A DNA stretch of 64,000 nt from Actinomadura livida (GTDB lineage Bacteria > Actinomycetota > Actinomycetes > Streptosporangiales > Streptosporangiaceae): contig NZ_BMRO01000001.1 in NCBI RefSeq assembly GCF_014648675.1, positions 671,718 through 735,717 of the forward strand, written 5' to 3'. The notes below the pieces were generated by a model. It was given only the letters and a program-made list of their open reading frames with translations, ran no database searches and was not told where the DNA came from. Position numbers and translations under genes: made by a program. Shown here piece by piece: positions 25,996 to 33,797 of this stretch (positions are counted from its first letter, which is position 1; the number at the start of each line of letters is the position of its first letter).

Positions 25996-26343
25996 ATGGA
26001 CGAGAAGCCGCTTCCCACTCCGAAGCCGGTCCCGCCCCCCACGCCGGACCCGGCGCCCGCCCCCGAGCCGCTGGTACCGCCCACCGAGCCGCCGCCCGGA
26101 CCGTCCCCTGGCCCGCCGCCCAGCCCGCCGGGACCCGTCCCGCCGGGCCCGTCGCCCGAGCCGGTGCCTCCCGGGCCGCCGCCGGACCCCTCCCCGCCCG
26201 GACCGCCGCCCGACCCGAGCCCGCCCGCGCCCGACCCGGACCCGGTTCCGCCCGGGCCGGAACCCGACCCGGTCCCGCCGACCCCGGGCCCCCGCCCGCC
26301 GGGACCGCCCGGCCCGCCCGCGACGCCCCCGGGCGCCGGGTGA
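25996..26343 (+). CDS. Proline-rich low-complexity protein (doubtful gene)
   Basis: 115 aa, more than half proline, with an acidic Pro/Asp/Glu/Gly repeat pattern (PPGPPPDPSPPGPPPDPS). It has no hydrophobic segment, no Cys and no aromatic residues, so it would be an extended, acidic, intrinsically disordered chain. It lies alone on the plus strand between two minus-strand genes. Either a small disordered protein or a frame left open by repetitive GC-rich sequence. No clear ribosome-binding site. Confidence 0.4.
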   Translation: MDEKPLPTPKPVPPPTPDPAPAPEPLVPPTEPPPGPSPGPPPSPPGPVPPGPSPEPVPPGPPPDPSPPGPPPDPSPPAPDPDPVPPGPEPDPVPPTPGPRPPGPPGPPATPPGAG

Positions 26344-26356
26344 CGGGTGACAGAGA

Positions 26357-28822
26357 TCAGGTCAGGCGGCGCGGCTGCAGTTCAGGACGCGGCCCGAGCG
26401 GCCGGTCCAGGGTCAGCGTGACCTCGCGCACGGTGACGCCGGACGCGTCCGCCATCACCGGGTTGAGCTCCAGCCGCGCCACCTCGGGCAGGTCGTAGCC
26501 GAGGCGGGACGCGCGCAGCAGCAGCTCTTCCAGGGCCTTCAGGTTCACCCGCTTCGCGCCGCGGTGGCCGAGCAGGAGCGGCGCGGTCCGGATGGCGCGG
26601 ATCATCTCCGCCGCGTCCACGTCCGCGAGCGGCGACAGCCGGTAGGCGCGGTCGTCCAGCAGGGCGGCGGTCTCGTCGGCGATGCCGAAGGAGACCAGCG
26701 CGCCGAACGAGGGGTCCTCCCTGATCACGATGCGGGTCGGCACAGCGTGCGCGTCCCCTGGCGGCAGCGGCTCGTCGCCGACCTCGATGCCGTAGCAGGA
26801 CAGCAGCTCCGCCGCATCCTTCGGCACGAGCTCCACCGGGCCGCCGCCGCCCGCGGCGAGCCTGCCGGCGACCAGCGCCCGCGCCCGGTCGCGGTCCACG
26901 TCCTCGAAGTTCGGCGTGGTGCCCGCGGGACGCTTGCGCCACTGCGCGTAGCGGATCACGTACGCCATCGCCCGGACGGCGTCCTCAGGCGAGGGGTAGG
27001 ACGGCACCGAGCCCTCCGCGGCCATCCCGTCCGGGCCGGCCACGCGCAGGTCGGCGGGCATGCCCTCGGTGCCGAGGTAGGTCGCCGCGATGGGTTTCTC
27101 CGCCTCCGCGGCGAGCCGGAGGATCTTCTCGGGGACGCGGACGTCGAACCCGCCGATCGTCGGTGGCGTGAACAGCGCCACCACCGCGTCGACGGTGTCG
27201 TCGGCCAGCGCCGCGGCGAGGGCCGCCTCGTAGTCGTCGGCGTCCGCCCGCGGGCCGAGGTCGATGCGGGGCCGGACGTCCAGGCCCAGCGCGACCGCCT
27301 CGTCCTGCGCCAGCAGCCCCAGCGAGTTCGAGTTGTCGATGATCGCGACGCGGTCGCCGGCCGGGAGCGGCTGGTAGGCCAGCAGCTGCGCCACGTCGAA
27401 CAGCTCCGAGAGGTCCTCCACGCGGATCACGCCCGCCTGCTCGAACAGCGCGCTGACCGCGTGGTCGGGCAGGGTCAGCGCGCGCGCCGCGTGCCCGATC
27501 GGGACGCCCTGCGTGCTGCGGCCGCTCTTGACGGCCACGATCGGCTTGCGCCGGCCGAGCCTGCGCGCCAGCCGCGCGAACTTGCGCGGGTTGCCCAGCG
27601 ACTCCAGGTACAGCAGGACGGCCTTGGTCGCCGGGTCCTCCTCCCAGTACTGCAGGAGGTCGTTGCCCGAGACGTCCCCCCGGTTCCCGGCGGAGACGAA
27701 CGTGGACAGGCCGAGGCCGCGCTCCGCCGTCCGCTGCAGAATGGCGATGCCGAGCGCACCGGACTGGGAGAAGAACCCCACCGGACCCCGTCCCGGCATC
27801 GTCGGCGCCAGGGTCGCGTTGAGCCGCACCTCTGGGTCGGTGTTGGCGATGCCCAGGCAGTTGGGTCCGACGACGCGCATTCCGTAGGCCCTCGCCAGCC
27901 GGACCAGCTCCTCCTGCCTGGCGCGTCCCTCCTCGCCGATCTCTCCGAAACCGGACGACACGACGATCAGGCCCCGCACGCCCTTGCTCGCGCACTGCTG
28001 CACGACCTCGTGGACGGCGTCGGCCCGGACGGCGACGACAGCGAGGTCCACGTCGTCCGGGATCTCCAGGACGGACGCGTAGGCCCGCACCCCCGCCACG
28101 GCGACCGCCGTCGGGTGCACCGGGTACACCGGCCCGGTGAAGTCGCCGGCCAGCAGGTTGCGCAACACGGTCTGGCCGACGCTGTGCTCGGCCCGGCTCG
28201 CGCCGACCACCGCCACCGACCTCGGGAACAGCAGCCGCTGGATCGACCGCGACTCGGCCCGGTGCTCGCGGGCCGTCATGACCTCCAGCGACGTCTCGGT
28301 GGGCTCCAGGTCGAGGACGAGCTCGATCACGCCCTCCTCGAACCGCTGCTCCGCCCGGTACCCGGCCTCGCGGAACACCCGCGTCATCCGCCGGTTCTCG
28401 GGCAGGACGCTCGCCACGAACCGGCGCAGGCCCCGTTCCCGCGCCGCCGCCGCGATGTGCTCCAGCAGCACCGGCCCGAGGCCGCGGCCCTGGTGCGCGT
28501 CCTCCACGAGGAACGCGACCTCGGCCGTCTCCGGCCGGTCGGGCAGCCGGTCGTAGCGGACGACCGCCACCATCTCCTCGCCGATCGTGGCGATCAGCGC
28601 GGCCCGCAGGTCGTGGTCGACGGTCGTGAAGTGCTCGACGTCACGGTCCGACAGGTGGGGCCGCGGCGAGAAGAACCGGTAGTAGATCGACTCCGGGGAC
28701 AGCCGCCCGTGGAACTCGCGCAGGATCTCGCCGTCGCCGGGCCGGATGGGACGCAGATGAGCCGTCCCGCCGTCGCTCAGGACGACGTCGGCCTCCCAAT
28801 GATCCGGATAACCCTCGGTCAC
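26357..28822 (-). CDS. Bifunctional GNAT acetyltransferase / NDP-forming acyl-CoA synthetase-like protein
   Basis: 821 aa. Residues about 15-175 are a GNAT domain with acetyl-CoA motif HQGRGLG (111-116). Residues about 195-660 match acyl-CoA synthetase (NDP-forming) alpha-type domains: VAVVGASRAEHSVGQ, VVGPNCLGIANT, GFFSQSGALG. His444 lies in the PIGHAARAL segment corresponding to the phospho-His loop. An ATP-grasp-like domain ends the protein. E. coli PatZ has the opposite order (synthetase then GNAT). Likely a protein lysine acetyltransferase, possibly modifying acetyl-CoA synthetase. Start GTG 28822 precedes the conserved YPDHWEADVVL. Confidence 0.85.
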   Translation of the reverse strand: MTEGYPDHWEADVVLSDGGTAHLRPIRPGDGEILREFHGRLSPESIYYRFFSPRPHLSDRDVEHFTTVDHDLRAALIATIGEEMVAVVRYDRLPDRPETAEVAFLVEDAHQGRGLGPVLLEHIAAAARERGLRRFVASVLPENRRMTRVFREAGYRAEQRFEEGVIELVLDLEPTETSLEVMTAREHRAESRSIQRLLFPRSVAVVGASRAEHSVGQTVLRNLLAGDFTGPVYPVHPTAVAVAGVRAYASVLEIPDDVDLAVVAVRADAVHEVVQQCASKGVRGLIVVSSGFGEIGEEGRARQEELVRLARAYGMRVVGPNCLGIANTDPEVRLNATLAPTMPGRGPVGFFSQSGALGIAILQRTAERGLGLSTFVSAGNRGDVSGNDLLQYWEEDPATKAVLLYLESLGNPRKFARLARRLGRRKPIVAVKSGRSTQGVPIGHAARALTLPDHAVSALFEQAGVIRVEDLSELFDVAQLLAYQPLPAGDRVAIIDNSNSLGLLAQDEAVALGLDVRPRIDLGPRADADDYEAALAAALADDTVDAVVALFTPPTIGGFDVRVPEKILRLAAEAEKPIAATYLGTEGMPADLRVAGPDGMAAEGSVPSYPSPEDAVRAMAYVIRYAQWRKRPAGTTPNFEDVDRDRARALVAGRLAAGGGGPVELVPKDAAELLSCYGIEVGDEPLPPGDAHAVPTRIVIREDPSFGALVSFGIADETAALLDDRAYRLSPLADVDAAEMIRAIRTAPLLLGHRGAKRVNLKALEELLLRASRLGYDLPEVARLELNPVMADASGVTVREVTLTLDRPLGPRPELQPRRLT

Positions 28823-28834
28823 GTACCCGAGGGT
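28811..28834. promoter_or_regulatory. Perfect inverted repeat spanning the GNAT-synthetase start codon
   Basis: ACCCTCGG-TCACGTAC-CCGAGGGT: 8-bp perfect arms with the GTG start codon (28822-28820) in the central 8 nt. In the mRNA it would put the start codon in a hairpin loop; on DNA it could be an operator. No strong Shine-Dalgarno is visible, which makes either role plausible. Confidence 0.5.
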
Positions 28835-28991
28835 AAGGCACGGGCGCCCGGATGCCCGCGCCACGAAAATCCCGTCCTTCCTGGCTTTCGCTGCGCGTTC
28901 GAGACCTAATCGGGGCCCCGAAGCTGTTACGGTCGTCCACACGCCCTGAATTGCCGCTCGCGCGGGCCGTGTTGATCGAGGTGATGACTCC

Positions 28992-29915
28992 ATGACGCGC
29001 GTGGTCGTGGTCGGCGATCTGATGACAGACACCGTGGCGCGTGCCGCGTTCCCCTTGGCAAAGGGGAGCGACACGCCCGCCGCCGTGACGACCCACGGGG
29101 GCGGCTCGGGCGCCAACGTGGCGGCATGGCTCGCCGTGGAGGGGATCGACGTCGCCTTCGTCGGCCGCCGCGGATCGGATATCGCCGGACGTAACCGGGA
29201 CATGGAACTGATGGGGTACGGCGTCGACGCCCGCCTCGTCATGGACGGGGAGCGCCCCACCGGAACCTGTGTGGTGATGGTCACCCACAAAGGCGACCGG
29301 ACGATGCTCTCCGACCCCGGCGCCAACGGCGCCCTCCTCCCCGAGGACATCGAGCGCTGCAAGGACCTCTTCACGCAGGGCACCCACCTGCACCTCTCCG
29401 GCTACTCCCTGATCAACGAGGGCTCCCGGAAGGCCGCCATCCACACCCTGGACCTGGCTCGCAAAGCGCAGATGTCGGTCTCGGTGGACGGCGGCTCCTC
29501 CTCCCCCCTCAAGCGGATGGGCGCCGAGCCCTTCCTGGAGTGGACGCAGGGCGCCCGCCTCCTGGTCGTCAACGCCAAGGAGGCCGAGATCCTCACCGGC
29601 CGCGACAACCCCGAGCAGGCCGCCAAGGTGCTCACCGCCTGGTACCCGCAGGTCGTCATCAAGACCGGCGAGGACGGCGCGCTCTGGTACACCAACGGCC
29701 GCCCCGAGCCCGTCACCGTCGGCGCCGAACCCATCGACAAGATCGTCGATGGCACCGGCGCCGGTGACGCCTTCGTCGCGGGCTTCCTCCCGCCGTGGCT
29801 GGACGGAAAGCAGCCAGCCGACGCGCTGACCGCCGGCTGCCGGCTCAGCGCCCAGGCCATGAAGCACCTGGGCGCCCGTCCGACCCTCGACGTGGTCGAC
29901 AACCAGATCAACTGA
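28992..29915 (+). CDS. PfkB-family (ribokinase-like) carbohydrate kinase
   Basis: 307 aa cytoplasmic kinase. N-terminal signature region GGGSGANVAAWLAVEG and C-terminal anion-hole/catalytic motif DGTGAGDAF with base Asp259. The lid region has DRTMLSDPGAN. Probably a sugar or nucleoside kinase, but the substrate cannot be read. ATG 28992. Followed by a good intrinsic-type hairpin. Divergent from the GNAT-synthetase gene with a 169-bp shared upstream region. Confidence 0.88.
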   Translation: MTRVVVVGDLMTDTVARAAFPLAKGSDTPAAVTTHGGGSGANVAAWLAVEGIDVAFVGRRGSDIAGRNRDMELMGYGVDARLVMDGERPTGTCVVMVTHKGDRTMLSDPGANGALLPEDIERCKDLFTQGTHLHLSGYSLINEGSRKAAIHTLDLARKAQMSVSVDGGSSSPLKRMGAEPFLEWTQGARLLVVNAKEAEILTGRDNPEQAAKVLTAWYPQVVIKTGEDGALWYTNGRPEPVTVGAEPIDKIVDGTGAGDAFVAGFLPPWLDGKQPADALTAGCRLSAQAMKHLGARPTLDVVDNQIN

Positions 29916-29921
29916 CGCGCC

Positions 29922-29946
29922 CCCCAGCCCGAACCGCGGGCTGGGG
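29922..29946 (+). terminator. Hairpin after the PfkB kinase gene
   Basis: CCCCAGCCCG pairs perfectly with CGGGCTGGGG, 10-bp stem and 5-nt loop, starting 7 bp after the stop. Followed by ATTAGG, so the U-tract is poor, as is common in high-GC actinomycetes. Confidence 0.7.
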
Positions 29947-30115
29947 ATTAGGCCGATGGAGCCCCGTCCGGAACGCCGCATCCGCCGCTTCCTGCATCAA
30001 CGGGGATCGCCGCGGCGGACCGCGGGCTCACCCTCCGGACATAGTTCGTGTCTCCGCCCGCACGGCGGCAGTCACGTCGTCAACTCCGTCGCCGGCCTCA
30101 TCGACCTGGTCACGG

Positions 30116-31153
30116 TCAGGCGACGGGAGTGTAGGTGCGGACGTCTTCCTTCACGGCCGCCCAGAGGCGGTTCAGCGGGTGGCCGGCGTCGTAGCGTTCG
30201 AGGTCGGCGCGACGGACGAAGGCGCCGGTCATCAGCTCGGCCTTCGGCTCCAGGTCGTCGCGCAGCTTGATGGCGCGGAGCGGGACGGTGTCCGGGTCGT
30301 CCTGGGCGGCCATGCCGCGGCCGATCGAACCGGTGACGATCATGCAGCCGCGGACGAAGCCGGAGCGCAGCAGGGACAGGCCGTAGTGCACGTCGTCGAT
30401 GTCGGCGACGACGGTGAGGCGCTCGCGGAAGTTCTGCCCGTACCAGGTGGCCAGCAGGTCGGCGACGAGGCCCGCGGGCGGCACCACGAGCGGGACGCCG
30501 GGGAGCCGGCTCGTCTCGACCGGCGCGTCCGGCAGCTCGGACACCGGCAGGTTGGTGAGCAGCAGCGCCTGCCCCCGGGCGTACTCGACGACCTCGTACT
30601 CCCGGAAGCGCTGATCCCCCTCCGGCGTGCTGACGATGCTGCCGCAGATGAGGTCGACCTGACGGGTCTCCAGCCGCGACCAGAGGTCCTTCGTGCGGAC
30701 GTGGGCGACCTTGAACTCGACCTCGCGCTGCCGGAACTCCTCCGACACGCGGTTCCAGGCCCGCGAGACGATCGGGAGCGTGAACTCGGTCGTGCCGACG
30801 GTGAGCATCCTGCCGAGGCGGCGCCGGCTCCAGTGAATGGACTCCAGCCATTTCCCGAACGTCGTCCGCGCCAGTTCGACAGTGGTCTCGCCGGTCGGGG
30901 TGAACAGGAAATCCTTGCCGCGCCCCTGCCTGACGGTCAGGACCTCGCCGCAGAGCGTCTGGCTGTTGCGGTTGAGCGTGTCCAGCTGCTTCTGGACGCT
31001 GGACTGCTCGCGGCCGAGGACGCGGGCGGCCCGCAGCGCGGACCCCGTCTCGTGCACGACCAGGAGCGTCCGCAACTGGTCGAACGTCATGTCCAGCAGC
31101 CCGGACGGGCATTCGAGGAGCGCGTCGTAGGTCGGTGACACGGGCAGCGACAT
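30116..31153 (-). CDS. LysR-family transcriptional regulator
   Basis: 345 aa. The winged HTH is at about residues 22-85: MTFDQLRTLLVVHETGSALR, AARVLGREQSSVQKQLDTLN. It then has an effector-binding domain of LysR type. The linker RRRLGRMLTVGTTEFTLPI matches the start of LysR_substrate. An insertion (NSQTLCGEVLTVRQGRGKDF) in the wing is longer than usual. ATG 31153 preceded by AGGTAG. The target is unknown; the long upstream region contains a strong dyad that may be an autoregulatory site. Confidence 0.82.
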   Translation of the reverse strand: MSLPVSPTYDALLECPSGLLDMTFDQLRTLLVVHETGSALRAARVLGREQSSVQKQLDTLNRNSQTLCGEVLTVRQGRGKDFLFTPTGETTVELARTTFGKWLESIHWSRRRLGRMLTVGTTEFTLPIVSRAWNRVSEEFRQREVEFKVAHVRTKDLWSRLETRQVDLICGSIVSTPEGDQRFREYEVVEYARGQALLLTNLPVSELPDAPVETSRLPGVPLVVPPAGLVADLLATWYGQNFRERLTVVADIDDVHYGLSLLRSGFVRGCMIVTGSIGRGMAAQDDPDTVPLRAIKLRDDLEPKAELMTGAFVRRADLERYDAGHPLNRLWAAVKEDVRTYTPVA

Positions 31154-31201
31154 TACTACCTGTTCCCTTGACCCCGCCGAAATGGCCGATTGGCCAGCTG
31201 G

Positions 31202-31225
31202 GCGGGAAATGATGACATTTCCCGC
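31202..31225. promoter_or_regulatory. Perfect 10-bp inverted repeat upstream of the LysR gene
   Basis: GCGGGAAATG-ATGA-CATTTCCCGC, 49 bp upstream of the LysR ATG in one of the more AT-rich spots of the window. A second dyad TTCTA-ACCTC-TAGAA lies at 31269-31283. Position and symmetry fit an autoregulatory LysR operator or a dimeric repressor site. Confidence 0.5.
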
Positions 31226-31283
31226 TGAACTTATCTCAAGATGTTCTTGCAATCAACTGGACAGGGTTTTCTAACCTCTAGAA

Positions 31284-31559
31284 CACTTTCCCTGGGCATG
31301 CCACTCCCCGCCGCCGTCATCCGTCCCATCCAGGACGGCGGCGCTCCCGGGCGCGCCCCGGCGGTGCCGGCCGCCGGGGCCGCCGCCCCGGCGCCCACGA
31401 CTCCCGTTCGCCGCGGCCCTTCTCCGCCGCGGCGCCGGGGCCGGACGCCGGTCCGTGCGCGGGGCCGCGCGCACGGCCCGGCCCGATCGTCCCGCCCGCG
31501 CCCACGGGGGCGCGCGGGCGGCGATGACCACCCGGGCCCGGCTCTGGCGTCGGCTTGGG
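31284..31559. other. Non-coding stretch between LysR and RecQ genes
   Basis: With the upstream dyads this completes a 406-bp gene-free gap. It is extremely GC-rich. I see no supported gene: the open frames give only Arg/Pro/Ala-rich translations. It contains a hairpin CCGCCCGCGC/GCGCGGGCGG (31492-31501, 31512-31521, 10-nt loop) that could act as the 3' terminator of the minus-strand recQ-like gene. Confidence 0.5.
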
Positions 31560-33647
31560 TCAGTTTGGGGTGGCGAGGGTTAGGGGGAGGATTTGGGCGG
31601 CGCCGGATTCCTTCAGTAGGTGGGTGGCTACGGTCATCGTCCAGCCGGTTTCTATGCGGTCGTCCACCAGGAGGATGGGGCCCGGTGTGGCCGCTAGGGC
31701 CTCGGACAGGTCGGTGGGGACGGCCAGGGAGTGCCAGACGGAGCGGAGGCGCTGGGCGCTGTTGTGGCGGCGCGGGATCGGGTCGCCGAGCGGGGTCAGG
31801 CCGCCCAGGTAGGGCAGGCGGCCGATCTCGGCGATCCGGTGGCCGAACGTGCCGACCAGGCGCGGGCGGGAGCGGGAACCGATGGTGACGACGCCGGTCG
31901 GGCGGGCTGGCCAGTCCCAGGCGGCGAGCACCTTGACGACGGCGTTCACCAGGTCGTCGGGGACGTCGGTGTCGCCGCCGGCGAACAGGTCGCGGAGGCG
32001 GTTGCCCCAGCCGATGTCGGTGAGGCGTCCCAGAGCGCGGCCCGTCTCGGCTTGGAGTTTGATGCGGCCGGAGACGCCCAGGTCGTCCTTGACGCCGGTC
32101 GGCCACATGCGGCGGGGCGGCACGTCCACGCCGGGGCGGTGGAGGCGGTCGCGGGCCTGGGTGGCGCCCTCTGGGGTGACGTCGGCCGGCCAGTGGCGGC
32201 CCGTGCAGTTGTCGCAGCGGCCGCAGGGGGCGGCGGCGGGGTCGTCCAACTGGCGGCGGAGGTACTCCTCCCGGCAGGTTGAGGTCGAGATGTAGTCGAG
32301 CATGGCCTGCTGCTCGCGGCGGCGCGCGGCGGTGACCCGCTCGTAGCGTTCGCGGTCGTAGGCCCAAGGCTCACCCGTGGACGTCCAGCCGCCCTTCACG
32401 CGGCGGACCGCGCCGTCCACGTCGAGGACCTTGAGCATCATCTCGAGGCGGGCCCGGTTGAGGTCGACCTGCGGTTCGAGGGCGCCGGTGGACAGCGGGC
32501 GCCCGGCTGCCTCCAGGACGCTGAGGGTGTCGCGGACGACGGGTTCGGGCGGGAACGCGAGGCTGGCGAAGTAGGCCCAGATGTCGCGGTCCTCCCGGCC
32601 GGGGAGGAGGATGACCTCGGCGCGGTCGACGCCGCGGCCGGCGCGCCCGATCTGCTGGTAGTAGGCGACCGGGGACTGCGGGGCGCCCACGTGGACGATG
32701 AACCCGAGGTCGGGCTTGTCGTAGCCCATGCCGAGTGCGCTGGTGGCGATGAGGGCCTTGAGCTTGTTCTCCTGCAGGTCCTGCTCGGCCTGGAGCCGCT
32801 CGGCCTGCTCGGTCTGGCCGGAGTAGGCGGCCACCTCGTAGCCGCGGTCGCGCAGGTAGCCGGTGATCTCGTGGGCGGCGGCGACGGTGAGCGTGTAGAT
32901 GATCCCCGAGCCCGGGAGGTCGGCGAGGTGCTCGCCGAGCCAGGCGATGCGCTGCTCCGCGGTGGGCAGGGCGACGACGGCGAGGTGGAGCGAGTCGCGT
33001 TCGAGCGCTCCGCGCAGGACGAGGGCGTCGTCGCCGGCGAGCTGCTCGGCGACGTCCTGGGTGACGCGGGCGTTGGCGGTCGCGGTGGTGGCGAGCACCG
33101 GGATGCCGGGCGGCAGCTCGGCCAGCAGGGTGCGCAGCCGGCGGTAGTCGGGCCGGAAGTCGTGCCCCCAGTCGGAGATGCAGTGCGCCTCGTCGACGAC
33201 GACCAGCCCGGCCCCGGCGGCGAGCTTCGGCAGGACGAGGTCGCGGAAGTCGGGGTTGTTGAGCCGCTCGGGGCTGACGAGCAGGACGTCGACCTCCCCT
33301 GCCTCGACCTCGGCGAAGACCTGCTCCCAGTCGCCCGTGTTGGACGAGTTGATCGTGCGGGCGTTGATCCCGGCGCGGACCGCGGCCTCGATCTGGTTGC
33401 GCATCAGCGCCAGCAGCGGCGAGACGATCACCGTGGGGCCCGCGCCGCGCTCGCGGAGCAGCCGGGTGGCCACGAAGTACACGGCGGACTTGCCCCAGCC
33501 CGTGCGCTGGACGACCAGGGCCCGGCGCCGCTCGACGACGAGGGCGCTGATCGCCGTCCACTGGTCGTCGCGAAGCCGCGCGTGCTCGCCCGCGAGGGCG
33601 CGCAGGCAGCGTTCGGCCTCGTCCCGGAGTCCGTCTGGAGTGCTCAT
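31560..33647 (-). CDS. RecQ-like ATP-dependent DNA helicase with C-terminal phosphoribosyltransferase-like domain
   Basis: 695 aa. SF2 helicase motifs: Walker A VQRTGWGKSAVY (about 46-57), VVVDEAHCISDWGHDFRPDY (DEAH), LATTATAN, IATSALGMGYDKPDLGFIVH and YYQQIGRAGRG. A RecQ-type zinc cluster follows (CREEYL plus CGRCDNC). The C-terminal ~120 residues end with ILLVDDRIETGWTMTVATHL, which matches the PRPP-binding loop of type I phosphoribosyltransferases (VDD.x.TG). No HRDC domain is apparent. DNA repair role inferred. ATG 33647; a longer frame from 33758 is unsupported. Confidence 0.85.
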   Translation of the reverse strand: MSTPDGLRDEAERCLRALAGEHARLRDDQWTAISALVVERRRALVVQRTGWGKSAVYFVATRLLRERGAGPTVIVSPLLALMRNQIEAAVRAGINARTINSSNTGDWEQVFAEVEAGEVDVLLVSPERLNNPDFRDLVLPKLAAGAGLVVVDEAHCISDWGHDFRPDYRRLRTLLAELPPGIPVLATTATANARVTQDVAEQLAGDDALVLRGALERDSLHLAVVALPTAEQRIAWLGEHLADLPGSGIIYTLTVAAAHEITGYLRDRGYEVAAYSGQTEQAERLQAEQDLQENKLKALIATSALGMGYDKPDLGFIVHVGAPQSPVAYYQQIGRAGRGVDRAEVILLPGREDRDIWAYFASLAFPPEPVVRDTLSVLEAAGRPLSTGALEPQVDLNRARLEMMLKVLDVDGAVRRVKGGWTSTGEPWAYDRERYERVTAARRREQQAMLDYISTSTCREEYLRRQLDDPAAAPCGRCDNCTGRHWPADVTPEGATQARDRLHRPGVDVPPRRMWPTGVKDDLGVSGRIKLQAETGRALGRLTDIGWGNRLRDLFAGGDTDVPDDLVNAVVKVLAAWDWPARPTGVVTIGSRSRPRLVGTFGHRIAEIGRLPYLGGLTPLGDPIPRRHNSAQRLRSVWHSLAVPTDLSEALAATPGPILLVDDRIETGWTMTVATHLLKESGAAQILPLTLATPN

Positions 33648-33797
33648 GCGTCCTTGGTACCAGCGGCCCGGAAGAGGTCGCACCAGAATCACGCTCTGTG
33701 GAAAACGCGGGCGGGGGTGCCCGGGACTCCGGGCGCCGGGCCGGGGGTAGCCTGCCAATCAAGATCGGTTCTCACTGCGGAAGGACGTCTCGGGGGA

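Noticed and set aside
31241..31888. Plus-strand open frame running into the recQ-like gene
   Set aside because: Translation is Arg/Pro/Gly-rich and low-complexity, and overlaps the end of the recQ-like gene on the opposite strand; no support.
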